In this document: in pieces, positions 17,855 through 31,445 of the stretch
How positions within the stretch are numbered: position 1 is the first letter of the stretch
How the letters are laid out: the number at the start of each line of letters is the position of its first letter
Origin: Methylobacterium cerastii
GTDB taxonomy: Bacteria > Pseudomonadota > Alphaproteobacteria > Rhizobiales > Beijerinckiaceae
DNA: 64,000 nucleotides
Assembly: GCF_022179125.1 (NCBI RefSeq)
Contig: NZ_BPQG01000010.1
Span: 22,112 to 86,111, forward strand
Direction of reading: 5' to 3'
Translations under genes and position numbers: made by a program
The notes under the pieces: model-generated
Database searches by the model: none
The model's input: the letters and a program-made list of their open reading frames with translations, nothing else
Told to the model about the DNA's origin: nothing

Positions 17855-19349
17855 CGGCCTGCCCCTGGTGATCGCCGCCGCCGGAGCCGGCGGCCTGCGG
17901 CTCACCGCCGTGAACCCGGCCGCCGCCGCGCTCGGCCTGCGGCGCGGCGAGCCGCTGGGCCGCGTGCGCGCACGCCTCTCCACCCCGCCTCACGTCCACC
18001 CGGCCGACCCGGCGGCCGACGCGGCGGCGTTCGCCAGGCTCTGCCTCTGGGCGCAGCGCTACACGCCGAGCGTCGTGCCCTTCGGCCCGGCCGAGGCCTG
18101 CGACGGCCTCTACCTCGACGTCACGGGGGCGGACCACCTCATGGGCGGCGCGGACAAGCTGGTCGCAGACCTCGCCGCCCGCTTGGCCCGCGCCGGCATA
18201 CCGGCACGGATCGCCGTGGCGGACACCCCCGGCGCGGCCTTCGCCCTGGCTCGCCACGGGCGCGAGGAGATGGCATGCGTCCCCTCGGACGAGACCGAGC
18301 AGATCCTGAGGCCGCTTCCGGTCGAAGCCCTGCGCTGCGAGCCCGCCGTTGCCGTCGCCCTGAAGCGGCTCGGGCTTCGCCGCATCGGCGCCCTCCTCGA
18401 CGCGCCCCGCCCGCCCCTGGCGCGCCGTTTCGGCGAAGCCCTGCTCCTGCGCCTGGACCAGGCGACGGGCCGCCGCCCCGAGCCCCTTAGCCCGATCTCC
18501 GAACCCGTGCGTTACGGCGCCGCCCGCGGCTTCCTCGATCCGGTCGGGAGCCAGGAGATCGTCGTCGCGACGGCGCGGCGGCTGATGGCCGAGATCGCGC
18601 CGCGCCTGGAGGCGGACGGGCTCGGCGCCCGCGGCGTGCGCCTGTCGCTGCACCGGGTCGACGACGTGGTGCGCGCCCTCGACCTCGGCCTGTCCGAGCC
18701 GAGCCGCTGCCCGGACCACGTGGCGCGCCTGCTGCAGCTCCGGCTCGAACGACTCGGCTCGGGCCTCGATGCCGGCTTCGGCTTCGAGACCGTCCGCCTC
18801 GACGTGGCCGCCACCGGTCCGATGCCCGGCCGCCAGGCCGCCCTCGACACCGGACCCGTGCCCCCCGGCGCGCGCATCGCCGGCCTCGCCGACGCCCTGC
18901 GCCAGCGCTTCGGCCGCCCGGTGATCCGCCTGTCTCCCCGCGCGAGCCACGTGCCCGAGCGCGCCGACCGCATCGCACCATGGCGCACGGAATCTCGGCA
19001 CACCGAACCTTGGCGTGTCGAGCGCGTCGTCCTGCACTGGCCCGATCCCGATGCCGGGATCGGCCCACGCCCGCTGGTGCTGTTCGACCGAGGCGAGGCT
19101 GCCGAGGACGTGATCGCCCTTGTGGCGGAGGGGCCGCCCCGCCGCTTCCGCTGGCGCTCCCGCCTCCACAGGATCGCCCACGCCGAGGGTCCGGAGCGGA
19201 TCGCCCCCGAATGGTGGCGCGAGACCGGCATCCCCCGCGACTATTACGTCGTCGAGTGCGAATCCGGCCGCCGGCTCTGGCTCTACCGCGACGGCCCGAA
19301 CCTTCCCGAGCGGCCGGCCGCATGGTTCGTGCACGGGCTGTTCGCGTGA
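17778..19349 (+). CDS. imuB: ImuB, catalytically inactive Y-family polymerase-like protein
   Basis: A 523-aa Y-family homologue. The N-terminal palm begins [12 protein letters not shown], where active Y polymerases carry a catalytic acidic residue and aromatic steric gate; here those residues are not evident, typical of ImuB. The rest has the thumb/little-finger architecture of the family ([30 protein letters not shown] at about 131-160). ImuB is thought to act as a clamp-binding scaffold joining ImuA and DnaE2. Its stop overlaps the dnaE2 GTG by 4 bp. Confidence 0.9.
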   Translation: MPRIVSICLTDWPVARLMRAGATPDDGLPLVIAAAGAGGLRLTAVNPAAAALGLRRGEPLGRVRARLSTPPHVHPADPAADAAAFARLCLWAQRYTPSVVPFGPAEACDGLYLDVTGADHLMGGADKLVADLAARLARAGIPARIAVADTPGAAFALARHGREEMACVPSDETEQILRPLPVEALRCEPAVAVALKRLGLRRIGALLDAPRPPLARRFGEALLLRLDQATGRRPEPLSPISEPVRYGAARGFLDPVGSQEIVVATARRLMAEIAPRLEADGLGARGVRLSLHRVDDVVRALDLGLSEPSRCPDHVARLLQLRLERLGSGLDAGFGFETVRLDVAATGPMPGRQAALDTGPVPPGARIAGLADALRQRFGRPVIRLSPRASHVPERADRIAPWRTESRHTEPWRVERVVLHWPDPDAGIGPRPLVLFDRGEAAEDVIALVAEGPPRRFRWRSRLHRIAHAEGPERIAPEWWRETGIPRDYYVVECESGRRLWLYRDGPNLPERPAAWFVHGLFA

Positions 19350-22300
19350 CGGGGGGGACTTACGCGGAACTGGCCGTCTCCACGAACTTCTCGTTCCTGC
19401 GCGGCGCCTCGCATCCGCAGGAATACGTCGAGCAGGCGATCGCCTACGGCCTCGACGCCATCGGCATCGCCGACCGCAACACCTTCGCCGGCGTGGTACG
19501 CGCCTACGCGGCGGCGCGGGTGAAGCCGGCGCGCCCGGGCGCCGAGGACATTTGGAATATCCCGTTCCTGCCAGGCGTGCGGCTCGTCACCGAGGAGGGG
19601 TTCGAGGCGGTGACCTACCCGATGGACCGGGCCGGCTACGGCCGCCTGTGCCGGCTCCTGTCCACGGGCAACCGTCGGGTGCGCAAGGGCGAGTGCCGGT
19701 TCTCCTTCGCCGAGATGCTGGATGCGGCCGAGGGCCAGGTCTTCATCGCGATGCCCCCCGGCCGGCGGCCAGTGCCGCCGGCAAGCTTCTCCGCCCGGGT
19801 CGAGACGCTGGCAACGGCCGCCCCCGGCCGGGTCTGGCTCGGCGCGAGCCACCATCACCGCGGCGACGAACGCCGCCGGCTCGGGCTCCTGGCCGAGCTC
19901 GGCGACCGCCTCGGCGCGCCGATGGTCGCGGTGTCCGACGCGCTCTACCACCATCCCGACCGGCGCCCGCTGCAGGACGTGATCGCCTGCATCCGCGAGG
20001 GCTGCACCCTCGTGGAGGCCGGCTACCGCCTGGAAGCCAACGCCGAACGCCACCTCAAGCCGCCCTCCGAGATGGCGCGGCTGTTCGCCGACCACCCGGA
20101 GGCGCTGGCCGCGACGCGCGAGATCGTGGAGGCCTGCACGTTCTCGCTGGGCGAACTGGTCTACGAATACCCGGACGAGCCGGTTCCGCCGGGGAAGACG
20201 GCGCAGGCGCACCTGACCGAGAAAGCCTGGGACCGGGCCCGCTGGCGTTTCCCCGACGGCATTCCCGATGCGGTCGAGAAGACGCTCGACGACGAGCTGA
20301 ACCTCATCCGGAAGATGGATTACGCGCGCTACTTCCTCACCCTGTTCGACATCGTAGAATTCGCCCGCGACCGCGGCATCCTGTGCCAGGGGCGCGGCTC
20401 GGCCGCCAACTCCGTGGTCTGCTACTGCCTCGGCATCACCGCGGTCGACCCGACCCAGATCCGCCTGCTGTTCGCCCGCTTCATCTCCGAGAACCGCGAC
20501 GAGCCGCCCGACATCGACGTCGACTTCGAGCACGAGCGCCGCGAGGAGGTGATCCAATACCTCTACGGCAAGTACGGCCGCGAGCGCGCCGCGATCTGCT
20601 CGACGGTGATCCACTACCGCCCGCGCTCGGCGATCCGCGAGGTCGGCAAGGTGCTGGGGCTGACCGAGGACCTCACCGCCGCGCTCGGCGAGACCGTGTG
20701 GGGGTCCTGGGGCAAGGACCTACCCGACAAGCATGTGGCTCAAGCGGGGCTCGACCCGGAGAACCCGGCGATCCGCCAGGCGGTGGACCTCGCGGTCTCG
20801 CTGGTCGGCTTCCCGCGGCACCTGTCGCAGCATGTCGGCGGCTTCGTGCTCACCCGCGGGCGCCTCGACGAGACCGTGCCGGTCGGCAACGCCGCGATGC
20901 CCGACCGCACCTTCATCGAATGGGACAAGGACGACATCGATGTGGTCGGCCTGATGAAGGTCGACGTGCTGGCGCTCGGCATGCTCACCTGCATCCGCCG
21001 GGGCCTCGAATTCCTCGCCCGCGACTACGGCCACGACTACCCGACCCTCGCCGACCTGCCGCAAGAGGAACCGGAGGTCTACGCGATGCTCTCGAAGGCC
21101 GATTCCGTCGGCGTGTTCCAAGTCGAGAGCCGGGCGCAGATGTCGATGCTGCCGCGGCTGAAGCCGAAGGCGTTCTACGACCTCGTAGTGCAGGTCGCGA
21201 TCGTCCGCCCCGGCCCGATCCAGGGGGACATGGTGCACCCCTACCTGCGGCGGCGTTCCGGGAACGAGCCGGTGGAGTACCCCTCCCCCGACCCGGCGCA
21301 CGGCCCCCGGGACGAGCTCGAAGGCGTGCTGAAGCGAACCTTCGGCGTGCCCCTGTTCCAGGAGCACGCCATGCAGATCGCGATCACCGCGGCCGGCTTC
21401 ACCCCGGCCGAGGCCGACGGCCTGCGGCGCGCCATGGCGACCTTCCGGCATGTCGGCACGATCGGCGGGTTCGAGGAGAAGTTCATCGGCGGGATGACGC
21501 GGCGGGGGTATCCGCAGGACTTCGCCGAGCGCTGCTTCAAGCAGATCCGCGGGTTCTCGACCTACGGCTTCCCCGAGAGCCACGCGGCGAGCTTCGCGCT
21601 CCTGGTCTACGCCTCGGCCTGGCTGAAATGCCGGCACCCGGACGTGTTCCTGGCCGCGATCCTCAACGCGCAGCCGATGGGCTTCTACCAGCCGGCGCAG
21701 CTCGTGCGCGACGCCCGCGCCCACGGCGTCGAGGTGCGCGGACCCGATGTCAACGCCAGCGACTGGGACTGCACCCTGGAGCCGGCCTCGGAAGCGCCCC
21801 CTCCCGGGGTGCCGAAGCGGCTCGCGGTGCGGATCGGCCTGCGGCAGATCACCGGGCTACCGCAAGGTGCGATGCGCCGGCTCGTGGCGTTGCGGGCCAA
21901 CGGCTACGCCAGCATCGAGGGCTTGCAGGCGGCCCTGGCGCTACCCCGAAACGCCCTGGAACGGCTGGCTGAGGCCGACGCCTTCCGCTCCCTCGACCTC
22001 GACCGGCGGGCGGCCCTGTGGATGGTGCGGACGCTGGAGGGCGGACGCCTCGCCAAGGCCGCGCCGGACGCGGGCCTGGGCCGGCGCGCGCACCTGCTCG
22101 AGGCGCCGCTGCCGCTCTTCGCCTTCCACGCCGACGACGGGCTCTTCCGCAACGAGCCGGCCGTGGCGCTGCCGGCCATGCCGGCCTCCGAGCAGGTAGC
22201 GGAGGATTATTCCGCCACCGGGCTCTCGCTCAAAGGCCATCCGGTCGCGTTCTTCCGGGCTCGACTCGCCCGGATCGGCGCGATCCCGGCGCGCGAGCAC

Positions 22301-22669
22301 CACGATCCGAGCTTTCCCCAGAACGGCCGCGTCACCGTGGCCGGGCTGGTGCTGACCCGCCAGCGTCCCGGAACCGCCAAGGGCGTCGTGTTCCTGACGC
22401 TCGAGGACGAGACCGGCATCGCCAACGTCATCGTCTGGAAGACGGTGTTCGAGGCCAACCGTCGCGCCGCGATGAACGCACGCTTCCTGGCGGTGCAGGG
22501 CCGGGTGCAGCGGGCCGAGGGCGTCGTCCACCTCGTCGCCGAGCGGTTCCGCGACCTGACGGAGGAGCTGCGCGCGCTGCGCGAAGGCGGCGTCCGCTTG
22601 CCGCCCGAGACCAACGACTTCGGCGCCCCCGTCGATCGCCGGACCTATCGCAGCCGGGACTTCCATTGA
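19346..22669 (+). CDS. dnaE2: Error-prone DNA polymerase DnaE2
   Basis: A 1107-aa C-family polymerase for translesion synthesis. An N-terminal PHP domain ([21 protein letters not shown]) starts directly at GTG 19346, which overlaps the imuB TGA. The palm contains [19 protein letters not shown] and [20 protein letters not shown] with the catalytic acidic residues. A helix-hairpin-helix and an OB-fold region are in the last third ([23 protein letters not shown]...). Length and motifs match DnaE2 rather than replicative DnaE1. It acts with ImuA and ImuB after SOS induction. Confidence 0.95.
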   Translation: MTGGTYAELAVSTNFSFLRGASHPQEYVEQAIAYGLDAIGIADRNTFAGVVRAYAAARVKPARPGAEDIWNIPFLPGVRLVTEEGFEAVTYPMDRAGYGRLCRLLSTGNRRVRKGECRFSFAEMLDAAEGQVFIAMPPGRRPVPPASFSARVETLATAAPGRVWLGASHHHRGDERRRLGLLAELGDRLGAPMVAVSDALYHHPDRRPLQDVIACIREGCTLVEAGYRLEANAERHLKPPSEMARLFADHPEALAATREIVEACTFSLGELVYEYPDEPVPPGKTAQAHLTEKAWDRARWRFPDGIPDAVEKTLDDELNLIRKMDYARYFLTLFDIVEFARDRGILCQGRGSAANSVVCYCLGITAVDPTQIRLLFARFISENRDEPPDIDVDFEHERREEVIQYLYGKYGRERAAICSTVIHYRPRSAIREVGKVLGLTEDLTAALGETVWGSWGKDLPDKHVAQAGLDPENPAIRQAVDLAVSLVGFPRHLSQHVGGFVLTRGRLDETVPVGNAAMPDRTFIEWDKDDIDVVGLMKVDVLALGMLTCIRRGLEFLARDYGHDYPTLADLPQEEPEVYAMLSKADSVGVFQVESRAQMSMLPRLKPKAFYDLVVQVAIVRPGPIQGDMVHPYLRRRSGNEPVEYPSPDPAHGPRDELEGVLKRTFGVPLFQEHAMQIAITAAGFTPAEADGLRRAMATFRHVGTIGGFEEKFIGGMTRRGYPQDFAERCFKQIRGFSTYGFPESHAASFALLVYASAWLKCRHPDVFLAAILNAQPMGFYQPAQLVRDARAHGVEVRGPDVNASDWDCTLEPASEAPPPGVPKRLAVRIGLRQITGLPQGAMRRLVALRANGYASIEGLQAALALPRNALERLAEADAFRSLDLDRRAALWMVRTLEGGRLAKAAPDAGLGRRAHLLEAPLPLFAFHADDGLFRNEPAVALPAMPASEQVAEDYSATGLSLKGHPVAFFRARLARIGAIPAREHHDPSFPQNGRVTVAGLVLTRQRPGTAKGVVFLTLEDETGIANVIVWKTVFEANRRAAMNARFLAVQGRVQRAEGVVHLVAERFRDLTEELRALREGGVRLPPETNDFGAPVDRRTYRSRDFH

Positions 22670-22750
22670 GCAGGACGCCGAACCTGTAAAGTCAGGAGCT
22701 TGGACAGCCACGAGCCTCGACAGCGGATCGGCCACTTGTATGGTGCGGCC

Positions 22751-23188
22751 ATGCTCCGCTTCGCCCTCGCCTGCCTCCTGCTGATTCCCGCCGCCGCCCG
22801 CGCGGACGAATGCGACGGCCTCGCTCAGAGGATCGCCGCCACCACCGGCGGCAAGGTCGGGCGCCGCGCCGGCCCCAGCATCGACATCAGGGTGCCAGGC
22901 TCGATCAAGCTCGACCTTACCTGCCGGGCCGAGCCGATCGTCCAGGCGAGTTCCGGCGAGACGACGCCGTCCGCGACCTTCTTCCGCGACCTCGCCATCG
23001 CCTCGGAACTGCTCGTCGGCGAGCCGGCCGGCACGGTCGAGGCCGTCATCGCCAAGGCGCACGCCACCGCACTCTCCGAGCGGCGCAAGTCGTTCATCCA
23101 GCAGAACGGATGGTCGGCGAGCTGCTACACCGACAGCACCGGCTCGATCCGCACCCTCTGCTCGATCGGCCGCATCCCGCCGGGGTGA
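22751..23188 (+). CDS. Exported hypothetical protein
   Basis: A 145-aa protein with a signal peptide (residues 1-20, LLLIPAAARA). The mature domain is small with four cysteines (ECDGLA, LTCRAE, ASCYTD, TLCSIG), which could form two disulfides in the periplasm. The family is not recognised. The ATG at 22751 is chosen because earlier in-frame starts at 22700 lack a signal sequence. It follows dnaE2 by 81 bp but has no evident SOS role. Confidence 0.65.
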   Translation: MLRFALACLLLIPAAARADECDGLAQRIAATTGGKVGRRAGPSIDIRVPGSIKLDLTCRAEPIVQASSGETTPSATFFRDLAIASELLVGEPAGTVEAVIAKAHATALSERRKSFIQQNGWSASCYTDSTGSIRTLCSIGRIPPG

Positions 23189-23222
23189 GGCGCCCCCGGC
23201 GAGCCGGAACCGCCCGTTTTGC

Positions 23223-23762
23223 TCAGTACTCGATGATGTCTTCCAGCGCGTAGTGCTTCACCGTCTTGCGGTTGGCGATCAGCTCCTCGACCGTCGGCTC
23301 GCCGCGCAGCGCGCGGCCGATGGCAAGCTTCGTCGCCTCGTAGTTGGTGCGGTAGAGGTCCTTGCGGTCGAGGTTCTCGTCCTCCGAGCACCGGACGTCG
23401 AGCCAGATCATGATGATCATGCACAGCTCGTCGAGGCCGTCCTTGGGCAGGATGCCTTCGATGATGCAATCCACGATGGCGTCCCCGGTGGCCGCCTGAA
23501 CCACGCCGCCGAGAAGCTCGGCATACTCGGCCGTGTGGATCGTGACCTTGGTGGTCATCATCGTGGCCGGGCGCACGAGCTGATTGAGGTCGCGCACCAC
23601 GAACATCCGGGTGTGGCCCTGCACCTGGCCCATCATGCCGGCGAAGGCTTGGCCGACGGGGCCGCGCGTCGAGCCGATCAGAACCTCGGGCATCGCGTCG
23701 GTGTATTGCCCCTCGGCGGCGAGCACGGTTGCCTCGCCCGTGCGGAACCAGATCTCGGACAT
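23223..23762 (-). CDS. Formaldehyde-activating enzyme (Fae) family homologue
   Basis: A 179-aa protein of the Fae fold. Family features seen are GEATVLA near the N-terminus, IGSTRGPVGQAFA (about 29-41), the LVRPATMMTTKVTIH segment (about 61-75) and the C-terminal motif NYEATKLAIGRALRGEP (about 142-158). True Fae condenses formaldehyde with tetrahydromethanopterin in methylotrophs; paralogues of uncertain function are common in Methylobacterium. By my alignment the catalytic histidine of the N-terminal HIDLIIG segment is replaced (MPEVLIG here), so this is probably a divergent paralogue, not the main Fae. It stands alone, with no C1 pathway neighbour. Confidence 0.8.
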   Translation of the reverse strand: MSEIWFRTGEATVLAAEGQYTDAMPEVLIGSTRGPVGQAFAGMMGQVQGHTRMFVVRDLNQLVRPATMMTTKVTIHTAEYAELLGGVVQAATGDAIVDCIIEGILPKDGLDELCMIIMIWLDVRCSEDENLDRKDLYRTNYEATKLAIGRALRGEPTVEELIANRKTVKHYALEDIIEY

Positions 23763-23932
23763 GTCTCTCGGCCTCGGAAGCGGCGCCCAGGAAACGGCGC
23801 GGTCGGCCGCGCAGACATCATCCCCGGCCGCCTTCGTCAACCGTTGGTCCGGACGACAAAGGCGGACGGCGGCCCTGGCCTCCGCAGGCGCGATCGGTCA
23901 TGCAGGGGGCGACCGAACGGGAATGAACGACG

Positions 23933-24172
23933 ATGAGCGATCCGGACCAGGGACCGGGCCGGGGGCCGGCCAGCGAGCGCGGCTGGAGCCTGTCGGCGGC
24001 GCCGGCCGGCGATGGGGTGCGCCTGGAACTCGGGCTGCCCGACGTCGGAGGCAAGCCCATCACCGCCATCCTCGCCCTCAGCCGGTCCGAGGCGCGCGCC
24101 TTTGCGCGGACGCTGCTCGCGGCCGCCGGCGACGCCGCCGAGCGCAGCTTCCCGCAGGCGCCGAAGCGCTAG
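23933..24172 (+). CDS. Small hypothetical protein (79 aa)
   Basis: A 79-aa soluble protein with a Gly/Pro-rich N-terminus and a predicted beta-alpha C-terminal half (LELGLPDVGGKPITAILALSRSEARAFARTLL). It is not recognised. The stop codon TAG is the first three bases of a 19-bp perfect inverted repeat, which probably terminates it. Confidence 0.55.
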   Translation: MSDPDQGPGRGPASERGWSLSAAPAGDGVRLELGLPDVGGKPITAILALSRSEARAFARTLLAAAGDAAERSFPQAPKR

Positions 24173-24274
24173 AGCATCTTCTGTGATCGCTAGATCACAG
24201 AAGATGCTCTAGCCTGTTGTGTGGTCACCTTTTTTTCACGCGAGCCGGTCTCCACCTCGCTTGAAAATGCTCTA
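24170..24274. repeat. Composite hairpin repeat, copy 1
   Basis: A 19-bp perfect inverted repeat (24170-24188 and 24193-24211, spacer 4) is followed by a conserved tail, TAGCCTG...TTCACGCGAGCCGG...CGCTTGAAAATGCTCT. The same plan, a hairpin overlapping a stop codon followed by a closely similar tail, recurs at 55008-55110. It sits between the converging genes ending at 24172 and 24272 and probably acts as a bidirectional terminator. Confidence 0.75.
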
Positions 24275-24718
24275 GCGCAGCCCGATGCCGGGGGTTGTGC
24301 GGCCGGGCAGGCGCGGCACCTTCGCGGTGCGCGACTCGATCGGGCCGCCGCAGGCGTAGACGAACTCGGTCTGCAGGTCGGTGAACACCGCCTCGCCGAT
24401 GATCTTGCAATCCTCGCGCACGGTCTCGTCCAGGTAGGTCCGCGCCGCGAGGCGGAAGCGCGCCGCCCGCGTCTCGCCGGGGTCGCGCTCGGCGTAGCGG
24501 TCGCCGATGCCGCAGCCGGTGACCTCGCGCAGGGCGTTCGAGACGACGAGCATCCGCCGCTGCTGGCGCTGGTCGTAGACCTCGTAGGGATCGTTGCAGG
24601 AGATCGTGACCACCTGCGGCGTCAGGCTGACGTAGGTCTTGGAGATGTGGGAGAAGCCGGTGCAGCCGGTGACCGCGAGGCCCGTCGCGACGGCGAGGAG
24701 GAACGCCAGCCGCTGCAT
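24272..24718 (-). CDS. Lipoprotein of unknown function
   Basis: A 148-aa protein with a lipoprotein signal peptide and lipobox LAVTGC (Cys at residue 19). The mature part has three further cysteines (TISCNDPYEVYDQ, VTGCGIGDRY, EDCKIIGE) and ends with CGGPIES. The family is not recognised. The start at 24718 is the one that gives a proper signal sequence; a GGAGA lies just upstream. Its stop region overlaps the composite repeat tail by a few bases. Confidence 0.7.
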   Translation of the reverse strand: MQRLAFLLAVATGLAVTGCTGFSHISKTYVSLTPQVVTISCNDPYEVYDQRQQRRMLVVSNALREVTGCGIGDRYAERDPGETRAARFRLAARTYLDETVREDCKIIGEAVFTDLQTEFVYACGGPIESRTAKVPRLPGRTTPGIGLR

Positions 24719-24814
24719 ACCCGTCTCCACGCAACCCGCCCGCGGACCATCCCGCCCGGGCATTGAAGCCGCGACGGCCGCCCGGTCAAGCTCCACTGGG
24801 ACACAGGTGCCGGC

Positions 24815-25219
24815 TTATGCGCCCCCACCCTCCCAATCCTCGACGCGCAAGCCCGGCACCCGCGCGAATTCGCAGACGTCGCGGGTGACGAGGATCAGGT
24901 TTCGGGCGAGCGCCTGGCCGGCGATCAGCACGTCGTAGGGGCCGATCGGCGTTCCGGCCTCGGCGAACGCGGCACGAATCTCGCCCGCCTTGCGGTCGTC
25001 GTCCAACGCGAAATCCACGATCGACATGCGCAATCCTTCGAACGCTTCGAGGGCGACGTCGACGCGCAGAGCGCGAAAGGTTCCGAACAGAAGCTCGTGC
25101 GCGACGATGACGGTGAGGCCGTAAGCGCGTCTGGGATGGCTGAAGACCTTTTCGGTGACGACAGGTCTCCGGTTCATCACCGCGATCAGCACGTTCGTGT
25201 CGAGCAGGAACCTCGGTCG
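24815..25219 (-). pseudogene. vapC: VapC-type PIN-domain toxin, start codon apparently lost
   Basis: The frame encodes about 130 residues of a PIN-domain RNase: RFLLDTNVLIAVMNRRP carries the first Asp, AHELLFG and the Glu region follow, and TPIGPYDVLIAGQALARNLILVTRD holds the later acidic residues. VapC toxins cleave tRNA or rRNA. No ATG, GTG or TTG precedes the first Asp in frame for more than 100 bp; the expected site reads TTCGACCGAGG where an ancestral ATGCCGAGG would fit if two bases (TG) were lost. The antitoxin frame upstream is also interrupted. Downstream residues are intact, so decay looks recent. A non-standard start cannot be excluded. Confidence 0.55.
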
Positions 25220-25320
25220 AAGAGCGCATCGAGACCGGGTCGGTCCTGCTGCGGCAAATCCTGCTCGACGGCCGCGAGAAGGCCCGTGGCGACCTCGTCG
25301 GTCAGGTGAGGAAACGACGC

Positions 25321-25461
25321 CTACTCGTCGTCCAACGGTTCGAGGATGACGGCGTAGCCATCGCGCCTGATCCGCACCGCCTCCGCGTCGAAGCGGAGTT
25401 CGTTCAGCAAGCGGACGGCCTGCGATTGCCCGGACCAGAACACCTTCGCGATGTCGGCCAT
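25321..25461 (-). pseudogene. vapB: VapB-type antitoxin, cut short by an amber codon
   Basis: A 46-residue open frame begins MADIAKVFWSGQSQAVRLLNE, the SpoVT/AbrB DNA-binding fold of VapB (F/W-SG-SQAVRLP pattern), and stops at TAG 25321-25323 after LEPLDDE. Past the TAG the same frame continues for about 34 more codons with VapB-like sequence (FPHLTDEVATGLLAAVEQDLP and RPGLDALF) up to the vapC region. Many VapB proteins have Trp right after LEPLDDE, so a TGG to TAG change is likely. AGGTGG lies just upstream as a ribosome binding site. Confidence 0.6.
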
Positions 25462-25475
25462 GACTGCCACCTGCC

Positions 25476-25493
25476 ATATCTTCCAAGGGATAT
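25476..25493. promoter_or_regulatory. Possible VapBC operator
   Basis: ATATC (25476-25480) and GATAT (25489-25493) form 5-bp inverted arms around an 8-base centre, 15 bp upstream of the vapB start. AT-rich palindromes at this position are usual targets of VapB autorepression; the sequence is short, so this is tentative. Confidence 0.3.
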
Positions 25494-25536
25494 ATGCAGA
25501 TGGCGTCCAGGCAGGAAACGAGCGAGGCGGCGCCCG

Positions 25537-29289
<3,753 letters not shown>

Positions 29290-29301
29290 GGATGTCTCAC
29301 T

Positions 29302-29443
29302 CGTCATTCCGGGGCCGCGCAGCGGAGCCCGGAATCCAGAACCGCGACGGGTCCGGGAGGTCGGTTTCGGCTGTCGTCGAAGTCGTTTCGGCAAGGTCGG
29401 AGCGTCTGGATCCCGGGCTCGCCTGCGGCGCCCCGGGATGACG
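29302..29443. repeat. Palindromic intergenic repeat (REP-like), copy 2
   Basis: CGTCATTCCGGGG at the left and CCCCGGGATGACG at the right are the same outer arms as copy 1 (15838-15952); the next inner blocks (GGAATCCAGA and TCTGGATCCCGGGCTCGCCT) also match. The centre differs in sequence and length. It lies within the metF-metH operon, between the metF stop and metH start. Confidence 0.75.
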
Positions 29444-29457
29444 GAGCGGTCGAGCCG

Positions 29458-30378
29458 TCAGGCGGCTTTCGCCGCCATCACCTTCGGCGCCTGGGCACGC
29501 AGGCCGAGGAGATGGCAGATCGCGTAGACGAGGTCGGAGCGGTTCATCGAGTAGAAGTGGAAGTCGTTGACCCCCTCGTCCACCAGATCGAGCACCTGCT
29601 CGGCCGCCACGGCCGCCGCCACCAGCCGGCGGGTCTCGACGTCGCCCTCAAGCCCCTCGAACCGCGCCGCCAGCCAGTACGGCACCGAGGCGCCGGTGCG
29701 GCGGGCGAAGTTGGCAGCCTGCTTGAAGTTCTGCACCGGCAGGATGCCGGGGATGATCGGGATGTCGATGCCGGCGGCGCGCACCTTGTCGACGTAGCGC
29801 AGGTAGACCTCGTTCTCGAAGAAGAACTGCGTGATCGCCTGGTCGGCGCCGGCGTCGACCTTGGCCTTCAGCGCGTCGATGTCGGCGTCGAGCGAGGCGG
29901 CCTCGGGGTGCTTCTCGGGATAGGCCGAGACCGAGACCTTGAAGTCGCCGATCCGCTTGATGCCGGCCACGAGGTCCGAGGTCTGCGCGTAGCCGCCGGG
30001 ATGCGGACGGTAGGCGTGCCCGACGCCCTCGGCCGGGTCGCCGCGCAGCGCCACGATGTGGCGCACGCCGGCATCCCAGTAGGACTGCACCACCGCATCG
30101 ATCTCGTCGCGGGTCGCGTCCACGCAGGTGAGGTGGGCGGCCGGCTTGAGGCCGGTCTCGGTCACCATGCGGGCGACGGTATTGTGGGTACGCTCGCGGG
30201 TGGAGCCGCCTGCGCCGTAGGTCACCGAGACGAACTTCGGCCCGAGCGGCGCCAGGCGCTCGATCGAGGACCAAAGGATCTTCTCCATCTCCTCGGTCTT
30301 CGGCGGGAAGAACTCGATCGAGACGCGGATCGGGTGGTAGCCGTCGCGGCTGGCACGGTGGCGGATGGCGTTCGGCAT
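29458..30378 (-). CDS. metF: 5,10-methylenetetrahydrofolate reductase
   Basis: A 306-aa FAD-dependent reductase that makes the 5-methyl-THF used by MetH. Family motifs are SIEFFPPKTEEMEK (about 20-33), FVSVTYGAGGSTRERT (about 49-64), HIVALRGDP (about 108-116) and ITQFFFENEVYLRYVD (about 181-196). Length is typical. It starts at ATG 30378, 56 bp after the ArsR-methyltransferase gene, and precedes metH on the same strand. The gap to metH (about 170 bp) holds a REP-like repeat. Confidence 0.97.
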   Translation of the reverse strand: MPNAIRHRASRDGYHPIRVSIEFFPPKTEEMEKILWSSIERLAPLGPKFVSVTYGAGGSTRERTHNTVARMVTETGLKPAAHLTCVDATRDEIDAVVQSYWDAGVRHIVALRGDPAEGVGHAYRPHPGGYAQTSDLVAGIKRIGDFKVSVSAYPEKHPEAASLDADIDALKAKVDAGADQAITQFFFENEVYLRYVDKVRAAGIDIPIIPGILPVQNFKQAANFARRTGASVPYWLAARFEGLEGDVETRRLVAAAVAAEQVLDLVDEGVNDFHFYSMNRSDLVYAICHLLGLRAQAPKVMAAKAA

Positions 30379-30434
30379 GGGCTTCGTCCTCGATGTCGTT
30401 CGGTTCAGACGATCGTCACGGATATCTGGCCGCC

Positions 30435-31445
30435 TCAGGCGACGGCGCGCTCGGGTCGGATGGCCTCGGGCATCGCGCGGCGGTCCGCCGCGAGCCAGAG
30501 GGTGACGGTGAGCTGGGCTCGGTCCGTCGGAGCGAGGTCGCGGATCACCTCGGTGTCGAGCCCGGCCTCGGACAGCCAGCCCGAGACCTGGTCGGCGGCA
30601 AAGCCCAGGCGGCGGTGAGCCTGCGACTCGCGTAGGAACTCCAAGTCGTGCGGCGCGAAGTCGACCACCAGCATCCGACCGCCCGGCGCCACGAGGCGGG
30701 CCGCCTCGCGCAAGGCGCGCCCAGGCTCGTCGAGGTAATGCAGCACCTGATGCACCACCACGAGGTCGAAGCTTCCACGGGCGAAGGGCGGCGCGTGGAT
30801 GTCGCCCTGGCGCAGGTCGACCCGCGAAAGGCCCATCCGCTCAAGGTTGGCGCGGGCGACCGACAACATGGCGTGGCTCGAGTCGAGGCCGGTCGCGCGG
30901 GCGGCGAGCGGCGCCAGCAGTCCGAGCATCCGCCCGGTGCCGGTGCCGAGATCGATCAGGCTGCGGACCGGGCGCGGACCGAGCGCCGCCAAAACAGCCG
31001 CCTCGACGGTGGCCTCGGGCACGTGGAGCGAGCGCAGCTCGTCCCATTTCGGCGCGAGCCGCGCGAAGAAGGTCTTGGCGGTTTCCGCCCGCTGGTTGCG
31101 GACTGCATCGAGCCGGGCGCGATCCTCGGAGAGCGGTGCGCCGTCGCGTGCGAGCCCCGCGATCAGTGGATCGACGAGGCCGGCCCGGGTCTCGGACAAG
31201 CGGAAGAACGCCCAAGCCCCTTCGCGGTGGCGCTCGATCAGCCCGGCCTCGACGAGAAGCTTGAGGTGGCGCGAAATCCGCGGCTGCGACTGGCCGAGGA
31301 TGTCGGTGAGGTCGGAGACCGAGAGCTCGCCCTCCGACAGCAGCGCCAGGATGCGCAGGCGCGTTTCCTCAGCCGCCGCCCGGAGCACACCGAGGGCGTC
31401 GGGGAAGGAGACCGGTGCCGTCGTCTGGGCGCGATCATGAGACAT
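30435..31445 (-). CDS. ArsR-family regulator fused to a SAM-dependent methyltransferase
   Basis: A 336-aa two-domain protein. Residues about 15-95 are a winged helix of the ArsR type (ETRLRILALLSEGELSVSDLTDILGQSQPRISRHLKLLVEAGLI). Residues about 150-300 are a class I methyltransferase with SLIDLGTGTGRMLGLLAP as the SAM loop and the acidic LDSS after strand 2. The fusion heading met operons is common in alphaproteobacteria and is expected to sense SAM or SAH, as SahR-type ArsR regulators do. The start at 31445 lies within a 20-bp perfect palindrome, which implies autoregulation. It is the first gene of the metF-metH operon. Confidence 0.85.
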   Translation of the reverse strand: MSHDRAQTTAPVSFPDALGVLRAAAEETRLRILALLSEGELSVSDLTDILGQSQPRISRHLKLLVEAGLIERHREGAWAFFRLSETRAGLVDPLIAGLARDGAPLSEDRARLDAVRNQRAETAKTFFARLAPKWDELRSLHVPEATVEAAVLAALGPRPVRSLIDLGTGTGRMLGLLAPLAARATGLDSSHAMLSVARANLERMGLSRVDLRQGDIHAPPFARGSFDLVVVHQVLHYLDEPGRALREAARLVAPGGRMLVVDFAPHDLEFLRESQAHRRLGFAADQVSGWLSEAGLDTEVIRDLAPTDRAQLTVTLWLAADRRAMPEAIRPERAVA

